Assembly (NCBI RefSeq): GCF_004137245.1
Contig: NZ_SDWS01000006.1
Location: 186,001 to 250,000, forward strand
DNA from: Nocardioides glacieisoli
GTDB taxonomy: Bacteria > Actinomycetota > Actinomycetes > Propionibacteriales > Nocardioidaceae
Length of the DNA stretch: 64,000 bases
Direction: 5' to 3'
This document shows positions 1-9,197 of the stretch, in pieces. Position 1 is the first letter of the stretch, and each line of letters opens with the position of its first letter. The position numbers were made by a program, and so were the translations under genes. The notes under the pieces are model-generated. The model was not told the DNA's origin. It saw nothing but the letters and a program-made list of their open reading frames with translations, and did no database searches.

Positions 1-42
1 TTCCGGTACCAGGTGCCGCAGGTTCGAATCCTGCCGGAGGCG
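1..42 (+). tRNA. tRNA-Arg (CCG anticodon), 3' part, truncated by the window edge
   Basis: Positions 18-34 fold as a T-arm: stem GCAGG/CCTGC around the loop TTCGAAT. They are followed by a seven-base acceptor half CGGAGGC and a discriminator G at 42; CCA is not encoded in register. Counting back with a five-base variable region (13-17) puts the anticodon stem 3' half at 8-12 and the loop TT-CCG-GT at 1-7, so the anticodon reads CCG (3-5) with G at position 37. This fits arginine. The 5' half lies outside the window, so the D-arm and the other acceptor strand cannot be checked. Confidence 0.75.
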
Positions 43-52
43 CCCAGATTCT

Positions 53-949
53 TCAGCAGTGCCGCAACGCAGCGTCGGTGCGCGCCTCGCGGCCGAGCCG
101 CCGGGCCTGGGCGACATCGGGGAAGACCACGCTCGCGGCGCCGACGAACCCGATCCGGCCGCGGACCACGCAGGTGGTGATCTTGCGGGGGTCGACCTGG
201 GCGACGGCCTGCGCGAGCTCGAAGAGCTCGGCGGGCGAGGCGTTGGTCGCCATGTGCTCCAGGACTGTCATCACGCCGCGCTCGATGAAGCCGGGCCTCG
301 ATGCCTGCGAGCGGATCCGGGCGTGGATGCCGCGCAGCGTGCGCTGCTGGTTCGCCGAGCGGTCGAAGTCGCCCCCGGCCAGGCCGTAGCGGATGCGGGA
401 GAAGGCCATCGAGTTGTAGCCGTCGAGGTGGATCCGGCCCTTCGCGAACCCCTCCTTCTTGAGGTTGGGGTCGGAGAACCGGCGCGGGTTGGTGACGGTG
501 ATGCCGCCGATGTCGTCGACCATGTCCTCGAAGAACGGGAAGCGCGTCACCATCACGTAGTCGGGCTCGATGCCGATGAGGTTGCGCATCGCGCCCGCCA
601 TGCCCTGCGGGCCGGCGAAGTAGAGGGCGGCGTTGATCTTCTCGCGACCGTGGCCGGGGATGCTGACCCACGAGTCGCGGGGCACGCCGATCGCCGTGGC
701 CGACCCGGTGCGGGTGTTGATGCCGACCAGCTGGAGTGCGTCGCCGCGTGCGCGCCGCATGTCCTGACCGGGACGCGCGTCCGAGCCGATGGCGAGGATC
801 CAGACGACGTCCGATCCCCCGACCGCGACGCCCTGGGCGTGCCGGATCTTGACCAGGCTGACGTCGGTCGGCTGCACGGTCGACTGGGGTACGACGACCG
901 CGGTGACCGCCAGGACGGCGGCCAGGGCGAGTGCCCGGAGACCCTTCAC
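53..949 (-). CDS. LytR-CpsA-Psr (LCP) family cell-wall glycopolymer transferase
   Basis: A 298-residue protein. A hydrophobic segment at about residues 4-22 acts as signal anchor, and the rest is one extracellular LCP domain. Recognisable family motifs are IGSDARPG, the GVPRDSWVSIPG stretch and the FSRIRYGLAGGDFDR region. LCP proteins attach undecaprenyl-linked glycopolymers (teichoic-acid-like or arabinogalactan-type) to peptidoglycan outside the membrane; the polymer used here is unknown. The start is GTG at 949, overlapping the stop of the upstream lipoprotein gene by four bases (GTGA), so the two are probably translationally coupled. It ends a few bases from the tRNA 3' end. The family call is firm; the exact substrate is not. 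Confidence 0.85.
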   Translation of the reverse strand: MKGLRALALAAVLAVTAVVVPQSTVQPTDVSLVKIRHAQGVAVGGSDVVWILAIGSDARPGQDMRRARGDALQLVGINTRTGSATAIGVPRDSWVSIPGHGREKINAALYFAGPQGMAGAMRNLIGIEPDYVMVTRFPFFEDMVDDIGGITVTNPRRFSDPNLKKEGFAKGRIHLDGYNSMAFSRIRYGLAGGDFDRSANQQRTLRGIHARIRSQASRPGFIERGVMTVLEHMATNASPAELFELAQAVAQVDPRKITTCVVRGRIGFVGAASVVFPDVAQARRLGREARTDAALRHC

Positions 950-1536
950 TTCGATCCCTTCGCGACGTCGTAGCCGAAGATCCGCCAGGCGCCCCGCTTG
1001 CGGATGAGGAACAGGCGGCCGCGGACGGTCGTGGTCGCGGCCCTGTCCCCGCTGCTGTCGAACCGCAGGACGACGTGGGCCGTCACGGTGCGCGCCTGCT
1101 TGCCGGTGGCGAGGATGTCGAGCGACACCACCTTGCGGGTCGCGCTCACGGAGTCGATGTGCGGGCCCCGGGTCTGGTTGGTCAGGAGTGCCTTGTCGCT
1201 GCGAGCGCGCTTCTCGGCACCGGCGGTGAAGCCGGGGAACGCGGACGGGAAGGAGCTGCGGGGGTAGGTGCCCCCGAGGTAGGCGGCGTCCCACCAGCGG
1301 TCGACGACCTTGCCCACCTGCAGGCGCACGGCCTTGCGACGCGCGTCGGGCAGCCGGCCGTGGACCCGGTGGATCCTGGCCGTCGTCGGCACCGGCGGGT
1401 GCGCGGCGAGACTGGCCTGCGCGTCGTTGCGGCTGATCCGCTCGGGCGAGGCCGACGGGTCCGAGCCGGACGTGCAGGCAGTGCCGGTGAGGGCGAGGAC
1501 GACAGCGAGCGCGAGGCCCGCACAGCGGCGTGGCAT
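946..1536 (-). CDS. Putative lipoprotein, partner of the LCP protein
   Basis: 196 residues. The start ATG at 1536 is preferred over the longer frame because GGAG lies five bases upstream and because it gives a proper lipoprotein signal: two arginines, a hydrophobic run, then T-G-T-A-Cys21. The -3 residue is Gly rather than the usual Leu, so the lipobox is slightly atypical. The mature part has no recognised catalytic motif. The C-terminal half looks like a beta-rich, NTF2- or SnoaL-like fold (many alternating V/T/R strands and a conserved-looking [10 protein letters not shown] ending), which is inference. Translational overlap with the downstream LCP gene suggests a cell-envelope role. Confidence 0.7.
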   Translation of the reverse strand: MPRRCAGLALAVVLALTGTACTSGSDPSASPERISRNDAQASLAAHPPVPTTARIHRVHGRLPDARRKAVRLQVGKVVDRWWDAAYLGGTYPRSSFPSAFPGFTAGAEKRARSDKALLTNQTRGPHIDSVSATRKVVSLDILATGKQARTVTAHVVLRFDSSGDRAATTTVRGRLFLIRKRGAWRIFGYDVAKGSK

Positions 1537-1693
1537 GGGAACTCCGGGGCCAAATACGACAATGACTAGTGGTGTGGTCGACACCATGCCTCACGAGGCG
1601 AGCCCGGCCCTGCATTTGCGTGCGTGTGCGACTAGCCTTGTCGACGAGTTGTCCATCACTCGCGCGAAGAGATCTGGAAGAGGCGAAAGAAGC

Positions 1694-4600
1694 GTGGCGC
1701 AGTCCCCGAACGGGCAGTCCGGCAACCAGTCCTCGGTTGCACCGTCATCTGACCTGGGAGCCAACGAGTGGCTCGTGGAGGAGATGAAGGAGCAGTACGA
1801 CAAGGACCCCGCGAGCGTGGGCCCGGAGTGGGCGACCTACTTCGGCAACGGGAGCGCTCCGGCGCCCGCCGCGCAGAAGGCACCCGCGCAGGCAGCCGCG
1901 AAGGCACCCCAGAAGGCACCTGAGAAGGCTGCCGTCGCCGCCGCGCCGAAGCAGGAGACGAAGCCCGCCGCGAAGCCCGCCGAGCAGGCAGCCGAGAAGC
2001 CCGCCGAGGGCTCCGCCCCCAAGTCGAACGCGAAGTCCACGCCGCGCCCGGCCGCCGCAGCCGACGAGCCCGCCAAGGGCACCAGCACCCCGGTCGCCAA
2101 GGACCCCAAGCCCACCACCCCCGCGCAGTCGAGCGACGCCCCGACCTACACGGTCCTGCGCGGCGCGCCCGCCCGCACCGCCGCCAACATGGACGCCTCG
2201 CTGTCGGTGCCGACCGCCACCTCGGTGCGCTCGGTGCCGGTGAAGCTGCTGTGGGACAACCGCACGGTGATCAACAACCACCTCGCCCGCGCCCGCGGCG
2301 GCAAGGTGTCCTTCACGCACCTCATCGGCTACGCCCTCGTCAAGGCGCTGCGCTCGATGCCGGAGATGAACGTCGGCTACGAGGTCGTGGACGGCAAGCC
2401 CAACCTCGTCATCCCGGCCCACATCAACCTCGGCCTCGCGATCGACATGAAGAAGCCCGACGGCACCCGCCAGCTGCTGGTGCCGAGCATCAAGGGCGCC
2501 GAGGCGATGGACTTCGCCGCGTTCTGGACGGCCTACGAAGACGTGGTCCGCAAGGCCCGCGACAACAAGCTCACCGTCGCCGACTTCCAGGGCACCACGA
2601 TCTCGCTGACCAACCCCGGCGGCATCGGCACCGTGCACTCGGTGCCGCGCCTGATGGCGGGCCAGGGCGCGATCATCGGCGTCGGCGCGATGGAGTACCC
2701 GCCGGAGTGGCAGGGCGCCTCCGACGAGGCGATCAACCGCAACGCCATCAGCAAGGCGATGACGCTCACCTCGACCTACGACCACCGCGTCATCCAGGGC
2801 GCTCAGTCGGGTGAGTTCCTCAAGCGCGTCCACGGCCTGCTGCTCGGCGAGAACGAGTTCTACGACGAGATCTTCCGCTCGCTGCGGATCCCCTACGAGC
2901 CGATCCGCTGGTCGCGCGACGTGGTCGCCAGCCACGACGACGACATCGTCAAGCAGGCGCGCATCCTCGAGCTGATCCACGCCTACCGGGTCCGCGGCCA
3001 CCTGATGGCCGACACCGACCCGCTGGAGTACCGCCAGCGCAGCCACCCCGACCTCGAGGTGGAGTCGCACGGCCTGACGCTGTGGGACCTCGACCGCGAG
3101 TTCGCGACCGGCTCGTTCGGCGGCGAGGGCCGGCGCTTCATGAAGCTGCGCAACATCCTCGGCATCCTGCGCGACTCCTACTGCCGCACCACCGGCATCG
3201 AGTACATGCACATCATGGATCCCGAGCAGCGCAAGTGGATCCAGGAGCGGGTCGAGCAGCCGCACGTGAAGCCGCCCCGCGAGGAGCAGCTGCGCATCCT
3301 GCTCAAGCTCAACCAGGCCGAGGCGTTCGAGACGTTCCTCCAGACGAAGTTCGTCGGGCAGAAGCGCTTCAGCCTCGAGGGTGGCGAGACGACCATCCCG
3401 CTGGTCGACGAGATCTGCGAGGCCGCCGCCGAGGCGGGCCTCGACGAGGTCACGATCGGGATGGCCCACCGCGGCCGGCTCAACATGCTCGCCAACATCG
3501 TCGGCAAGAAGTACAGCCAGATCTTCCGCGAGTTCGAGGGCAACATCGACCCGCGTACGGTCCAGGGCTCGGGCGACGTGAAGTACCACCTCGGCGCCGA
3601 GGGCGAGTTCGTGGCTGGCTCGGGCGACAAGATCAAGGTGTCGGTCGCGGCGAACCCCTCGCACCTCGAGGCGGTCAACCCGGTGCTCGAGGGCATCGCG
3701 CGCGCCAAGCAGGACATCCTCAACAGGGGCGCCGAGTACCCCGTCCTGCCGCTGCTCGTGCACGGCGACGCGGCCTTCGCCGGCCAGGGCGTGGTGGCCG
3801 AGACGCTCAACCTGTCGCAGCTGCGCGGCTACCGCACCGGCGGCACCGTGCACGTCGTCATCAACAACCAGGTCGGGTTCACCACCTCGCCCGGCTCGTC
3901 GCGCTCCTCGCTCTACGCCACCGACGTGGCGCGGATGGTGCAGGCGCCGATCTTCCACGTCAACGGCGACGACCCCGAGGCCTGCATCCGCGTGGCCCGG
4001 CTGGCCTTCGACTACCGCCAGGCGTTCAACAAGGACGTCGTCATCGACCTCGTCTGCTACCGCCGCCGCGGCCACAACGAGGGCGACGACCCGTCGTACA
4101 CCCAGCCGCTGATGTATGACCTGATCGAGCAGAAGCGCTCGGTGCGCAAGCTCTACACCGAGTCGCTCATCGGTCGTGGCGACATCACGATCGAGGAGGC
4201 CGAGCAGGTCCTCAAGGACTACCAGCTGCAGCTCGAGCGGGTGTTCACCGAGGTCCGCGAGGCCAGCTCCGAGGCCCCGACCGAGTGGACGACGGTCCCG
4301 GACTACCCGGACAAGCCGGCCGGCGACTTCTCGACCGCGGTGACCCCGGAGGTCCTGAAGCGGATCGCGGACAGCTACGTCACCCCGCCGGACGACTTCA
4401 CGGTCCACCCCAAGGTGATGCCGCAGCTGCAGCGCCGCTCGGCCGCGATCACCGAGGGACCGATCGACTGGGGCACCGGCGAGATCCTCGCCTTCGGCTC
4501 GCTGCTCATGGACGGTCGCCCGGTGCGGCTGGCCGGTCAGGACTCGCGCCGCGGCACGTTCGTCTCGCGGTTCGCCACGATCATCGACCGGGTCAACGCC

Positions 4601-5512
4601 GACGAGTGGACGCCGCTGACGAACCTCACCGAGGACCAGGCGAAGTTCCACGTCTACGACTCGCTGCTCTCGGAGTACGCCGCTCTCGGGTTCGAGTACG
4701 GCTACTCCGTCGCGCGGCCCGAGGCGCTCGTCCTCTGGGAGGCGCAGTTCGGCGACTTCGTCAACGGCGCGCAGACCGTCATCGACGAGTTCATCTCCGC
4801 GGGCGAGACCAAGTGGCGCCAGCAGTCCGGTGTCGTCCTGCTCCTCCCCCACGGCTACGAGGGCCAGGGTCCCGACCACAGCTCGGCGCGCATCGAGCGG
4901 TTCCTGACGATGTCGGCCGAGGACGCGATGGTCGTCGCGCAGCCCTCGACGCCGGCGTCGTACTTCCACCTGCTGCGTCGTCACTCGCTCGGCGAGGAGC
5001 ACCGCCCCCTCATCGTCTTCACGCCGAAGTCGATGCTCAAGCGCAAGGAGGCGGCCTCCCAGCCGGCCGACTTCGTCGGGGACACCACGTTCCGCCCGTT
5101 CATCGGCGACGCCGACGCGGACGCCTCGCAGATCGAGACGCTGATCATGTGCTCGGGCCGCGTGACGTGGGACCTGATGGTCGACCGGGCCAAGCGCGAC
5201 AACGGCGCGAAGTTCGCGATCGCCCGCATCGAGCGGCTCTACCCGAACCCGGTCGACGAGATCAAGGCCGAGGTCGCGAAGTACCCGAACCTCAAGGCGA
5301 TCCGCTGGGTGCAGGACGAGCCGCGCAACATGGGCCCGTGGCCGCACTTCCAGCTCAACGTGTGGCCGCAGCTCGACCTCACGGTCGAGCCGGTCACCCG
5401 GATCGCGTCCGCCGCCCCGTCCGTCGGCACGGTGAAGCGCCACGTGGAGGAGCAGAAGGCGCTCCTCGACGCGGCGTTCGAGTCGCCGCGCGGTCGCGGC
5501 GACGACTACTGA
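1694..5512 (+). CDS. kgd: Multifunctional 2-oxoglutarate metabolism enzyme (2-oxoglutarate dehydrogenase E1/E2o-like, decarboxylase)
   Basis: 1,272 residues, close to the mycobacterial Kgd and corynebacterial OdhA (about 1,220-1,230 aa). It feeds carbon from 2-oxoglutarate into the TCA cycle in the cytoplasm. Order: short N-terminal helix region ([12 protein letters not shown]), an Ala/Pro/Lys-rich linker at about 55-160, an E2-type acyltransferase domain to about 390 with DHRVIQG around His364, then the ThDP-dependent E1 domain with AHRGRLNML near residue 590 and the [10 protein letters not shown] region near 690. There is no lipoyl domain, as expected for this fused type. GTG at 1694 is chosen because GAAAGAAG precedes it and because the protein then begins like its homologues; longer upstream reading is low-complexity. 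A lone cistron, apart from the small gene just downstream. Confidence 0.95.
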   Translation: MAQSPNGQSGNQSSVAPSSDLGANEWLVEEMKEQYDKDPASVGPEWATYFGNGSAPAPAAQKAPAQAAAKAPQKAPEKAAVAAAPKQETKPAAKPAEQAAEKPAEGSAPKSNAKSTPRPAAAADEPAKGTSTPVAKDPKPTTPAQSSDAPTYTVLRGAPARTAANMDASLSVPTATSVRSVPVKLLWDNRTVINNHLARARGGKVSFTHLIGYALVKALRSMPEMNVGYEVVDGKPNLVIPAHINLGLAIDMKKPDGTRQLLVPSIKGAEAMDFAAFWTAYEDVVRKARDNKLTVADFQGTTISLTNPGGIGTVHSVPRLMAGQGAIIGVGAMEYPPEWQGASDEAINRNAISKAMTLTSTYDHRVIQGAQSGEFLKRVHGLLLGENEFYDEIFRSLRIPYEPIRWSRDVVASHDDDIVKQARILELIHAYRVRGHLMADTDPLEYRQRSHPDLEVESHGLTLWDLDREFATGSFGGEGRRFMKLRNILGILRDSYCRTTGIEYMHIMDPEQRKWIQERVEQPHVKPPREEQLRILLKLNQAEAFETFLQTKFVGQKRFSLEGGETTIPLVDEICEAAAEAGLDEVTIGMAHRGRLNMLANIVGKKYSQIFREFEGNIDPRTVQGSGDVKYHLGAEGEFVAGSGDKIKVSVAANPSHLEAVNPVLEGIARAKQDILNRGAEYPVLPLLVHGDAAFAGQGVVAETLNLSQLRGYRTGGTVHVVINNQVGFTTSPGSSRSSLYATDVARMVQAPIFHVNGDDPEACIRVARLAFDYRQAFNKDVVIDLVCYRRRGHNEGDDPSYTQPLMYDLIEQKRSVRKLYTESLIGRGDITIEEAEQVLKDYQLQLERVFTEVREASSEAPTEWTTVPDYPDKPAGDFSTAVTPEVLKRIADSYVTPPDDFTVHPKVMPQLQRRSAAITEGPIDWGTGEILAFGSLLMDGRPVRLAGQDSRRGTFVSRFATIIDRVNADEWTPLTNLTEDQAKFHVYDSLLSEYAALGFEYGYSVARPEALVLWEAQFGDFVNGAQTVIDEFISAGETKWRQQSGVVLLLPHGYEGQGPDHSSARIERFLTMSAEDAMVVAQPSTPASYFHLLRRHSLGEEHRPLIVFTPKSMLKRKEAASQPADFVGDTTFRPFIGDADADASQIETLIMCSGRVTWDLMVDRAKRDNGAKFAIARIERLYPNPVDEIKAEVAKYPNLKAIRWVQDEPRNMGPWPHFQLNVWPQLDLTVEPVTRIASAAPSVGTVKRHVEEQKALLDAAFESPRGRGDDY

Positions 5513-5524
5513 GCCGAGGCTGCG

Positions 5525-5701
5525 GTGTACTTCACCGATCGGGGCATCGAGGAGCTCGAGCGACGCCGGGGTGACGAGGAGGTCACCCTGGCGTGGCTCG
5601 CCGAGCAGCTCCAGGCGTTCGTCGACGCCCACCCGGACTTCGAGATCCCGGTCGAGCGGCTGGCCACCTGGCTGGCCCGCCTCGACGACCCCGAGGACTA
5701 G
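5525..5701 (+). CDS. Small DUF6104-like protein
   Basis: A 58-residue acidic protein starting at GTG 5525, only 12 bases after the kgd stop. It begins V-Y-F-T-D-R-G-I-E-E-L and ends in an acidic D-D-P-E-D tail, with a helical middle (LAWLAEQL, VERLATWLARLDD). I recall near-identical short proteins annotated DUF6104 in Streptomyces and relatives; their function is unknown. Position suggests co-transcription with kgd. The stop codon overlaps the stop of the convergent desaturase gene in the palindromic tetranucleotide CTAG. Codon use (GC-ending third positions throughout) supports real coding. Confidence 0.75.
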   Translation: MYFTDRGIEELERRRGDEEVTLAWLAEQLQAFVDAHPDFEIPVERLATWLARLDDPED

Positions 5702-6819
5702 GCCGCGAGCGGCTCCTGGGCCACGGCCTCGGCAGCAGGCGACGTACGCCGGTCCGGCAGGGCGAGGCGGCAGATCTTCCTCGCCACGCTGGCGAGCTGC
5801 TTGCGCAGCGGACCGGTCGTGTAGGCGATCCCGTAGCGCTCGCAGATCTCCTGCACCTCGGTCGCGATCATCGGGTAGCGCCGCGCCGGCAGGTCCGGGA
5901 AGAGGTGGTGCTCGATCTGGTGGCTGAGGTTGCCCGACAGGACGTGGAACAGCGGACCGCCGGAGATGTTGGCCGAGCCGAGCACCTGGCGGTAGTACCA
6001 GTGGCCGCGGGTCTCGGTGCCGTCCGGACCGTCCGCGCACTCCTCGGTGCTGAACGTCTCCGCGCCGGCCGGGAAGTGGCCGCAGAAGATGATGTTGAAC
6101 GCCCAGACGTTGCGGATGAGGTTGGCGGCCGCGTTGCCGGCGAGGGTCAGCGGGAAGAACGGGCCGGTGAGCGCCGGGAACAGGACGTAGTCCTTGAGCG
6201 CCTGGCGGCGCACCTTGCGCATGATCCCGGCGTGGAGGGCCTTGTTCTCCTCGAGCTTGCGGGTGCCCTTGACGATGTTCTCGACCTCGAGGTCGTGCAT
6301 CGCGACGCCCCACTCGAAGAACACCATCAGCAGGAACGCGTACACCGGGTTGCCGAGGTAGTAGGGGTGCCACTTCTGGTCCTCGTCCATCCGGAGGATG
6401 CCGTAGCCGATGTCACGGTCCTTGCCGAGGATGTTGGTGAACGTGTGGTGGATGTAGTTGTGGGAGTACTTCCACTGCTCGCCCGGGCACACGTTGTCCC
6501 AGTCGTAGATGCGCGAGTTGAGGTGCGGGTCGCCCATCCAGTCGTACTGGCCGTGCATCACGTTGTGGCCGATCTCCATGTTCTCGATGATCTTGGAGAG
6601 CGACAGCGCGGCGACGGCGAGCGGCCAGGCCGGCGGCAGGTAGAACAGCGCACGGCCGAGCACCTCGAGCTGCTGCTGGCGCTTGACGACGTCGCGGATG
6701 TAGGCCGCGTCGTCCTCGCCCAGGTCGGCGAGGATCCGCTGGCGCAGGTCGTCCATCTCGCGGCCGAAGGCCTCGAGCTGCTCGGGGGTCAGTCGGGCGT
6801 GGTGGGTCTTGGTGGTCAT
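5698..6819 (-). CDS. Membrane fatty acid (acyl-CoA) desaturase
   Basis: 373 residues with the three histidine boxes of diiron membrane desaturases: H85-x3-H89 (GHNVMH), H120-x3-H124-H125 (HNYIHH) and H300-x3-H304-H305 (HQIEHH). Hydrophobic segments lie around 55-78, 155-172 and 215-250. It introduces a cis double bond into acyl chains at the membrane, using electrons from a reductase. The gene 13 bases upstream encodes that reductase, so the two form an operon like mycobacterial desA3/Rv3230c. The start ATG at 6819 has GGAAGGA about seven bases upstream. Regioselectivity (Delta-9 is usual) cannot be read from sequence. Confidence 0.92.
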   Translation of the reverse strand: MTTKTHHARLTPEQLEAFGREMDDLRQRILADLGEDDAAYIRDVVKRQQQLEVLGRALFYLPPAWPLAVAALSLSKIIENMEIGHNVMHGQYDWMGDPHLNSRIYDWDNVCPGEQWKYSHNYIHHTFTNILGKDRDIGYGILRMDEDQKWHPYYLGNPVYAFLLMVFFEWGVAMHDLEVENIVKGTRKLEENKALHAGIMRKVRRQALKDYVLFPALTGPFFPLTLAGNAAANLIRNVWAFNIIFCGHFPAGAETFSTEECADGPDGTETRGHWYYRQVLGSANISGGPLFHVLSGNLSHQIEHHLFPDLPARRYPMIATEVQEICERYGIAYTTGPLRKQLASVARKICRLALPDRRTSPAAEAVAQEPLAA

Positions 6820-6832
6820 GGGAGGTCCTTCC

Positions 6833-7921
6833 TCACAGGTCGACGACGCAGTCGCCGACGGGGGCGGAGACACAGATCTGGATGTCCTCGTCGGGGAGCG
6901 AGGACTCGGTGCCGGTGAGCACGTTGCGCACGGTGCCCTCGGTCTTGCGTGCGGTGCAGGAGAAGCAGATGCCCATCCGGCAGCCGAAGACGGGCGTGAG
7001 GCCCGCCTCCTCGGCCTGCTCGAGGATCGAGGCACCGGAGTTGGCGACCTGCCGGTCGGTGTCGGCGAAGGTCAGGTCACCCTCGGCCGCACCGCTGGAG
7101 GTGGTCGGCGGCTTGAAGAGCTCGAGCCGCAGCCGCGGGTTGTCGACGTACGCCGCCCGCACGAGCTCGAGCATCCCGGCCGGGCCGCAGGCCCAGGTGT
7201 CGATGTCGCGATAGCCGGGGACGAGGCGACGGAGCTCGAGCTCGTTGAAGACGGCGTCGCCGTGCCGCAGGTGGACGGTCACGCCGTTGTCGTCGGCGGC
7301 GATCCGCTCCAGCTCCTCGGCGAAGATCTGGTCCTCGGGCGAGCGGGCGTAGTGGAGGAACGTGACGGGGCGCCCGGCGCGGCCGTCGTAGCCGTCACGA
7401 AGCAAGGTGCGCACCATCGACATCGCCGGCGTGATGCCCGAGCCGCCGGTGATGAACAGCAGCGGGTCGATGCCCGGTGTGGCCGGGCTGACCGGCAGGG
7501 TGAAGTCGCCCTGTGCCTGCGACAGGTGGAGCAGCTGGCCCGGCTCTGCGTCGACGAGGTACTTGCTGACCTGGCCCTCGGCGTGCGAGCGGATGGTCAG
7601 GGTGAACTCCTCCCCCGCGCCCGAGGCTGCCGACGAGATCGAGAAGCAGCGTGTCATCCGGCGGGCCGAGCCCGGCAGGTCGAGCCCGACCTGGACGTAC
7701 TGGCCGGCGCGGTGGCCGCGCCAGGTCGCGGTGGGCTGGACGGTGAGCGTGGCGACGGGGGCGCCGGCGGTCTCGGTCTCGCGGTGCACGGCGACGACGC
7801 GGCCGCGCACGTCGTGCGCCGCCCACATCGGGTTCACCCGTGAGAGGTAGTGGTCGACACCGTGCGGCGACGTGAGCGCGGCGACGGTGCGTGAGCGGGC
7901 GATCGTCGAGAGGACGGTCAT
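6833..7921 (-). CDS. Ferredoxin reductase (FAD/NAD-binding plus plant-type [2Fe-2S]) feeding the desaturase
   Basis: 362 residues in the order FAD-binding barrel, NAD(P)-binding domain, C-terminal ferredoxin. The flavin-binding R-x-x-S-like motif is RCFSISS near residue 90-96 and the nucleotide-binding motif is ITGGSGITP. The [2Fe-2S] ligands are Cys314, Cys319, Cys322 and Cys350 (C-x4-C-x2-C ... C). It passes electrons from NAD(P)H to the desaturase encoded 13 bases downstream. ATG at 7921 is supported by a strong AAAGGAGT ribosome site at 7926-7933. Expression is probably controlled by the palindrome at 7935-7952 immediately upstream of that site and by the divergent TetR regulator. Confidence 0.92.
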   Translation of the reverse strand: MTVLSTIARSRTVAALTSPHGVDHYLSRVNPMWAAHDVRGRVVAVHRETETAGAPVATLTVQPTATWRGHRAGQYVQVGLDLPGSARRMTRCFSISSAASGAGEEFTLTIRSHAEGQVSKYLVDAEPGQLLHLSQAQGDFTLPVSPATPGIDPLLFITGGSGITPAMSMVRTLLRDGYDGRAGRPVTFLHYARSPEDQIFAEELERIAADDNGVTVHLRHGDAVFNELELRRLVPGYRDIDTWACGPAGMLELVRAAYVDNPRLRLELFKPPTTSSGAAEGDLTFADTDRQVANSGASILEQAEEAGLTPVFGCRMGICFSCTARKTEGTVRNVLTGTESSLPDEDIQICVSAPVGDCVVDL

Positions 7922-7934
7922 GCCGACTCCTTTC

Positions 7935-7952
7935 AGTGAACGTCTGTTCACT
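7935..7952. promoter_or_regulatory. Perfect 18-bp palindrome AGTGAACGTCTGTTCACT, candidate TetR/DesT-like operator
   Basis: Seven-base arms AGTGAAC/GTTCACT around GTCT. It lies between the divergent ferredoxin reductase and TetR genes, two bases upstream of the reductase ribosome site. From memory, the Pseudomonas aeruginosa DesT operator is AGTGAACGCTTGTTGACT, which differs from this site at only three positions and also controls an acyl-CoA desaturase/reductase operon. The site is seen directly; its role is inference. Confidence 0.75.
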
Positions 7953-8031
7953 CAAGTGTTGCGGAGCCTCTCTGGGCCGTCAACGCACCTGCCGGGTGAT
8001 CCCGCCCACTCGGCCGCACTACGATCACGCC

Positions 8032-8679
8032 ATGGCGGACGGCCCGGCAGACGCGAGCGAGTCGCGCGCGGAGCGCAAGGAGCGCACGCGCCGGGCCATT
8101 CTCGACGCCGCGCTCGCCCTGGCTGCGGACTCCAACCTCGCGGCGATCTCGCTCCGCCAGGTCGCCAAGCAGGTCGGCGTCGTGCCGACCGCGTTCTACC
8201 GCCACTTCGGATCGCTCGAGCTCCTCGGCCTGGCCCTGGTCGACGAGAGCTTCCGGTCGCTGCGGCTGATGCTGCTCGACGTGTGGCGGCACGCGCCGGA
8301 GTACCGCGACTTCATCGACGGCTCGCTGCCGATCGTGGCTCAGCACGTGCGGGAGAACCGCTCCCACTACGCCTTCATCGCCCGCGAACGGACCGCCGGG
8401 CCGCCCCGCGTGCGCGAGGCGATCCACCACGAGATCGCCCTCATCACCCGCGAGCTCTCGACCGACATCGCGCGCACCGGCGCCGCCGAGCAGTACTCCA
8501 CCCACGACATCGGCCTCCTCTCCGACCTGATCGTCTCCTTCGTCGTGACGATGGCCGAGCGGCTCGTGGAGGACCCCGACTCCGAGGAGCGCACGCTTGC
8601 CGAGGCGCGCACCCAGCTCCGGATGCTGCTGGTCGGCGCGCTCAACTGGCGCTCGCGCGAGCCCGGAGGCGGGGCATGA
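8032..8679 (+). CDS. TetR family regulator, probably of the desaturase operon (DesT-like)
   Basis: 215 residues. The N-terminal helix-turn-helix spans about residues 12-60 (KERTRRAILDAA, then LRQVAKQVGVVPTAFYRHFGS). The C-terminal ligand-binding part is helical. ATG at 8032 starts the domain at the usual distance. It diverges from the desaturase/reductase operon with a perfect palindrome in between, the classic arrangement for a local TetR repressor. By analogy with DesT or FasR-type regulators it may sense acyl-CoA. Its stop overlaps the start of the next gene (ATGA), so it is co-transcribed with a deazaflavin-type reductase. Confidence 0.85.
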   Translation: MADGPADASESRAERKERTRRAILDAALALAADSNLAAISLRQVAKQVGVVPTAFYRHFGSLELLGLALVDESFRSLRLMLLDVWRHAPEYRDFIDGSLPIVAQHVRENRSHYAFIARERTAGPPRVREAIHHEIALITRELSTDIARTGAAEQYSTHDIGLLSDLIVSFVVTMAERLVEDPDSEERTLAEARTQLRMLLVGALNWRSREPGGGA

Positions 8680-9197
8680 CCGGCCTGGCCGCCGACCTCG
8701 GATACAGCCACCACTCTGCCAACCCGCTGCACCGGTTGGTCCGGTGGGGAGCCGGCACCCGTCCGGGCGGCTGGCTCTTCTCGCACTCGCTGCGCCGGAT
8801 GGACGACGTCGTGGGCCGGCTGACGAAGGGCCGCCACAGCGCGCCCAGCCTGCTGGCCGGGCTGGCGGTCGTCGACGTGACGACGACCGGGCGCAAGTCT
8901 GGCCAACGACGCACGAGCCACCTGATTGCGACGCCGTACGCCGGCACGCTCGCCCTGCTCGGCACCAACTTCGGCCAGCCCGCCACCCCTGCCTGGGTGC
9001 TCAACCTCGAGGCCGACCCGCGCGCGACGGTGACCTATCGCGGCACCTCGCGCGAGGTGACGGCCCGTCCGGCGACACCGAGCGAGACCGACGAGGTGTT
9101 CGCGCTGGCGGGCGAGTTCTACCCCGGCTACCTCAACTACCGCGAGCGCGTCGGCGAGAGCCGGCGGATCCGGGCGTTCGTGCTCGAACCGGTCTAG
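8676..9197 (+). CDS. Nitroreductase/deazaflavin (F420)-dependent oxidoreductase family protein
   Basis: 173 residues of the Ddn-like family (F420H2-dependent quinone/nitro reductases). Recognisable stretches are DVTTTGRKSGQRRTSHLI, LLGTNFGQPATPAWVLNLEADPRATV and the terminal YLNYRERVGESRRIRAFVLEPV. The ATG overlaps the TetR stop by four bases. F420 use is known for the family and plausible in an actinobacterium but is not proven here. Its stop TAG shares the palindrome CTAG with the stop of the convergent SDR gene. Confidence 0.82.
   Translation: MTGLAADLGYSHHSANPLHRLVRWGAGTRPGGWLFSHSLRRMDDVVGRLTKGRHSAPSLLAGLAVVDVTTTGRKSGQRRTSHLIATPYAGTLALLGTNFGQPATPAWVLNLEADPRATVTYRGTSREVTARPATPSETDEVFALAGEFYPGYLNYRERVGESRRIRAFVLEPV

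Noticed and set aside
1745..6373. Very long open frame antisense to kgd
   Set aside because: It is the mirror of kgd's codon bias in high-GC DNA; the translation is low-complexity and rich in Arg, Gly and Leu without motifs.
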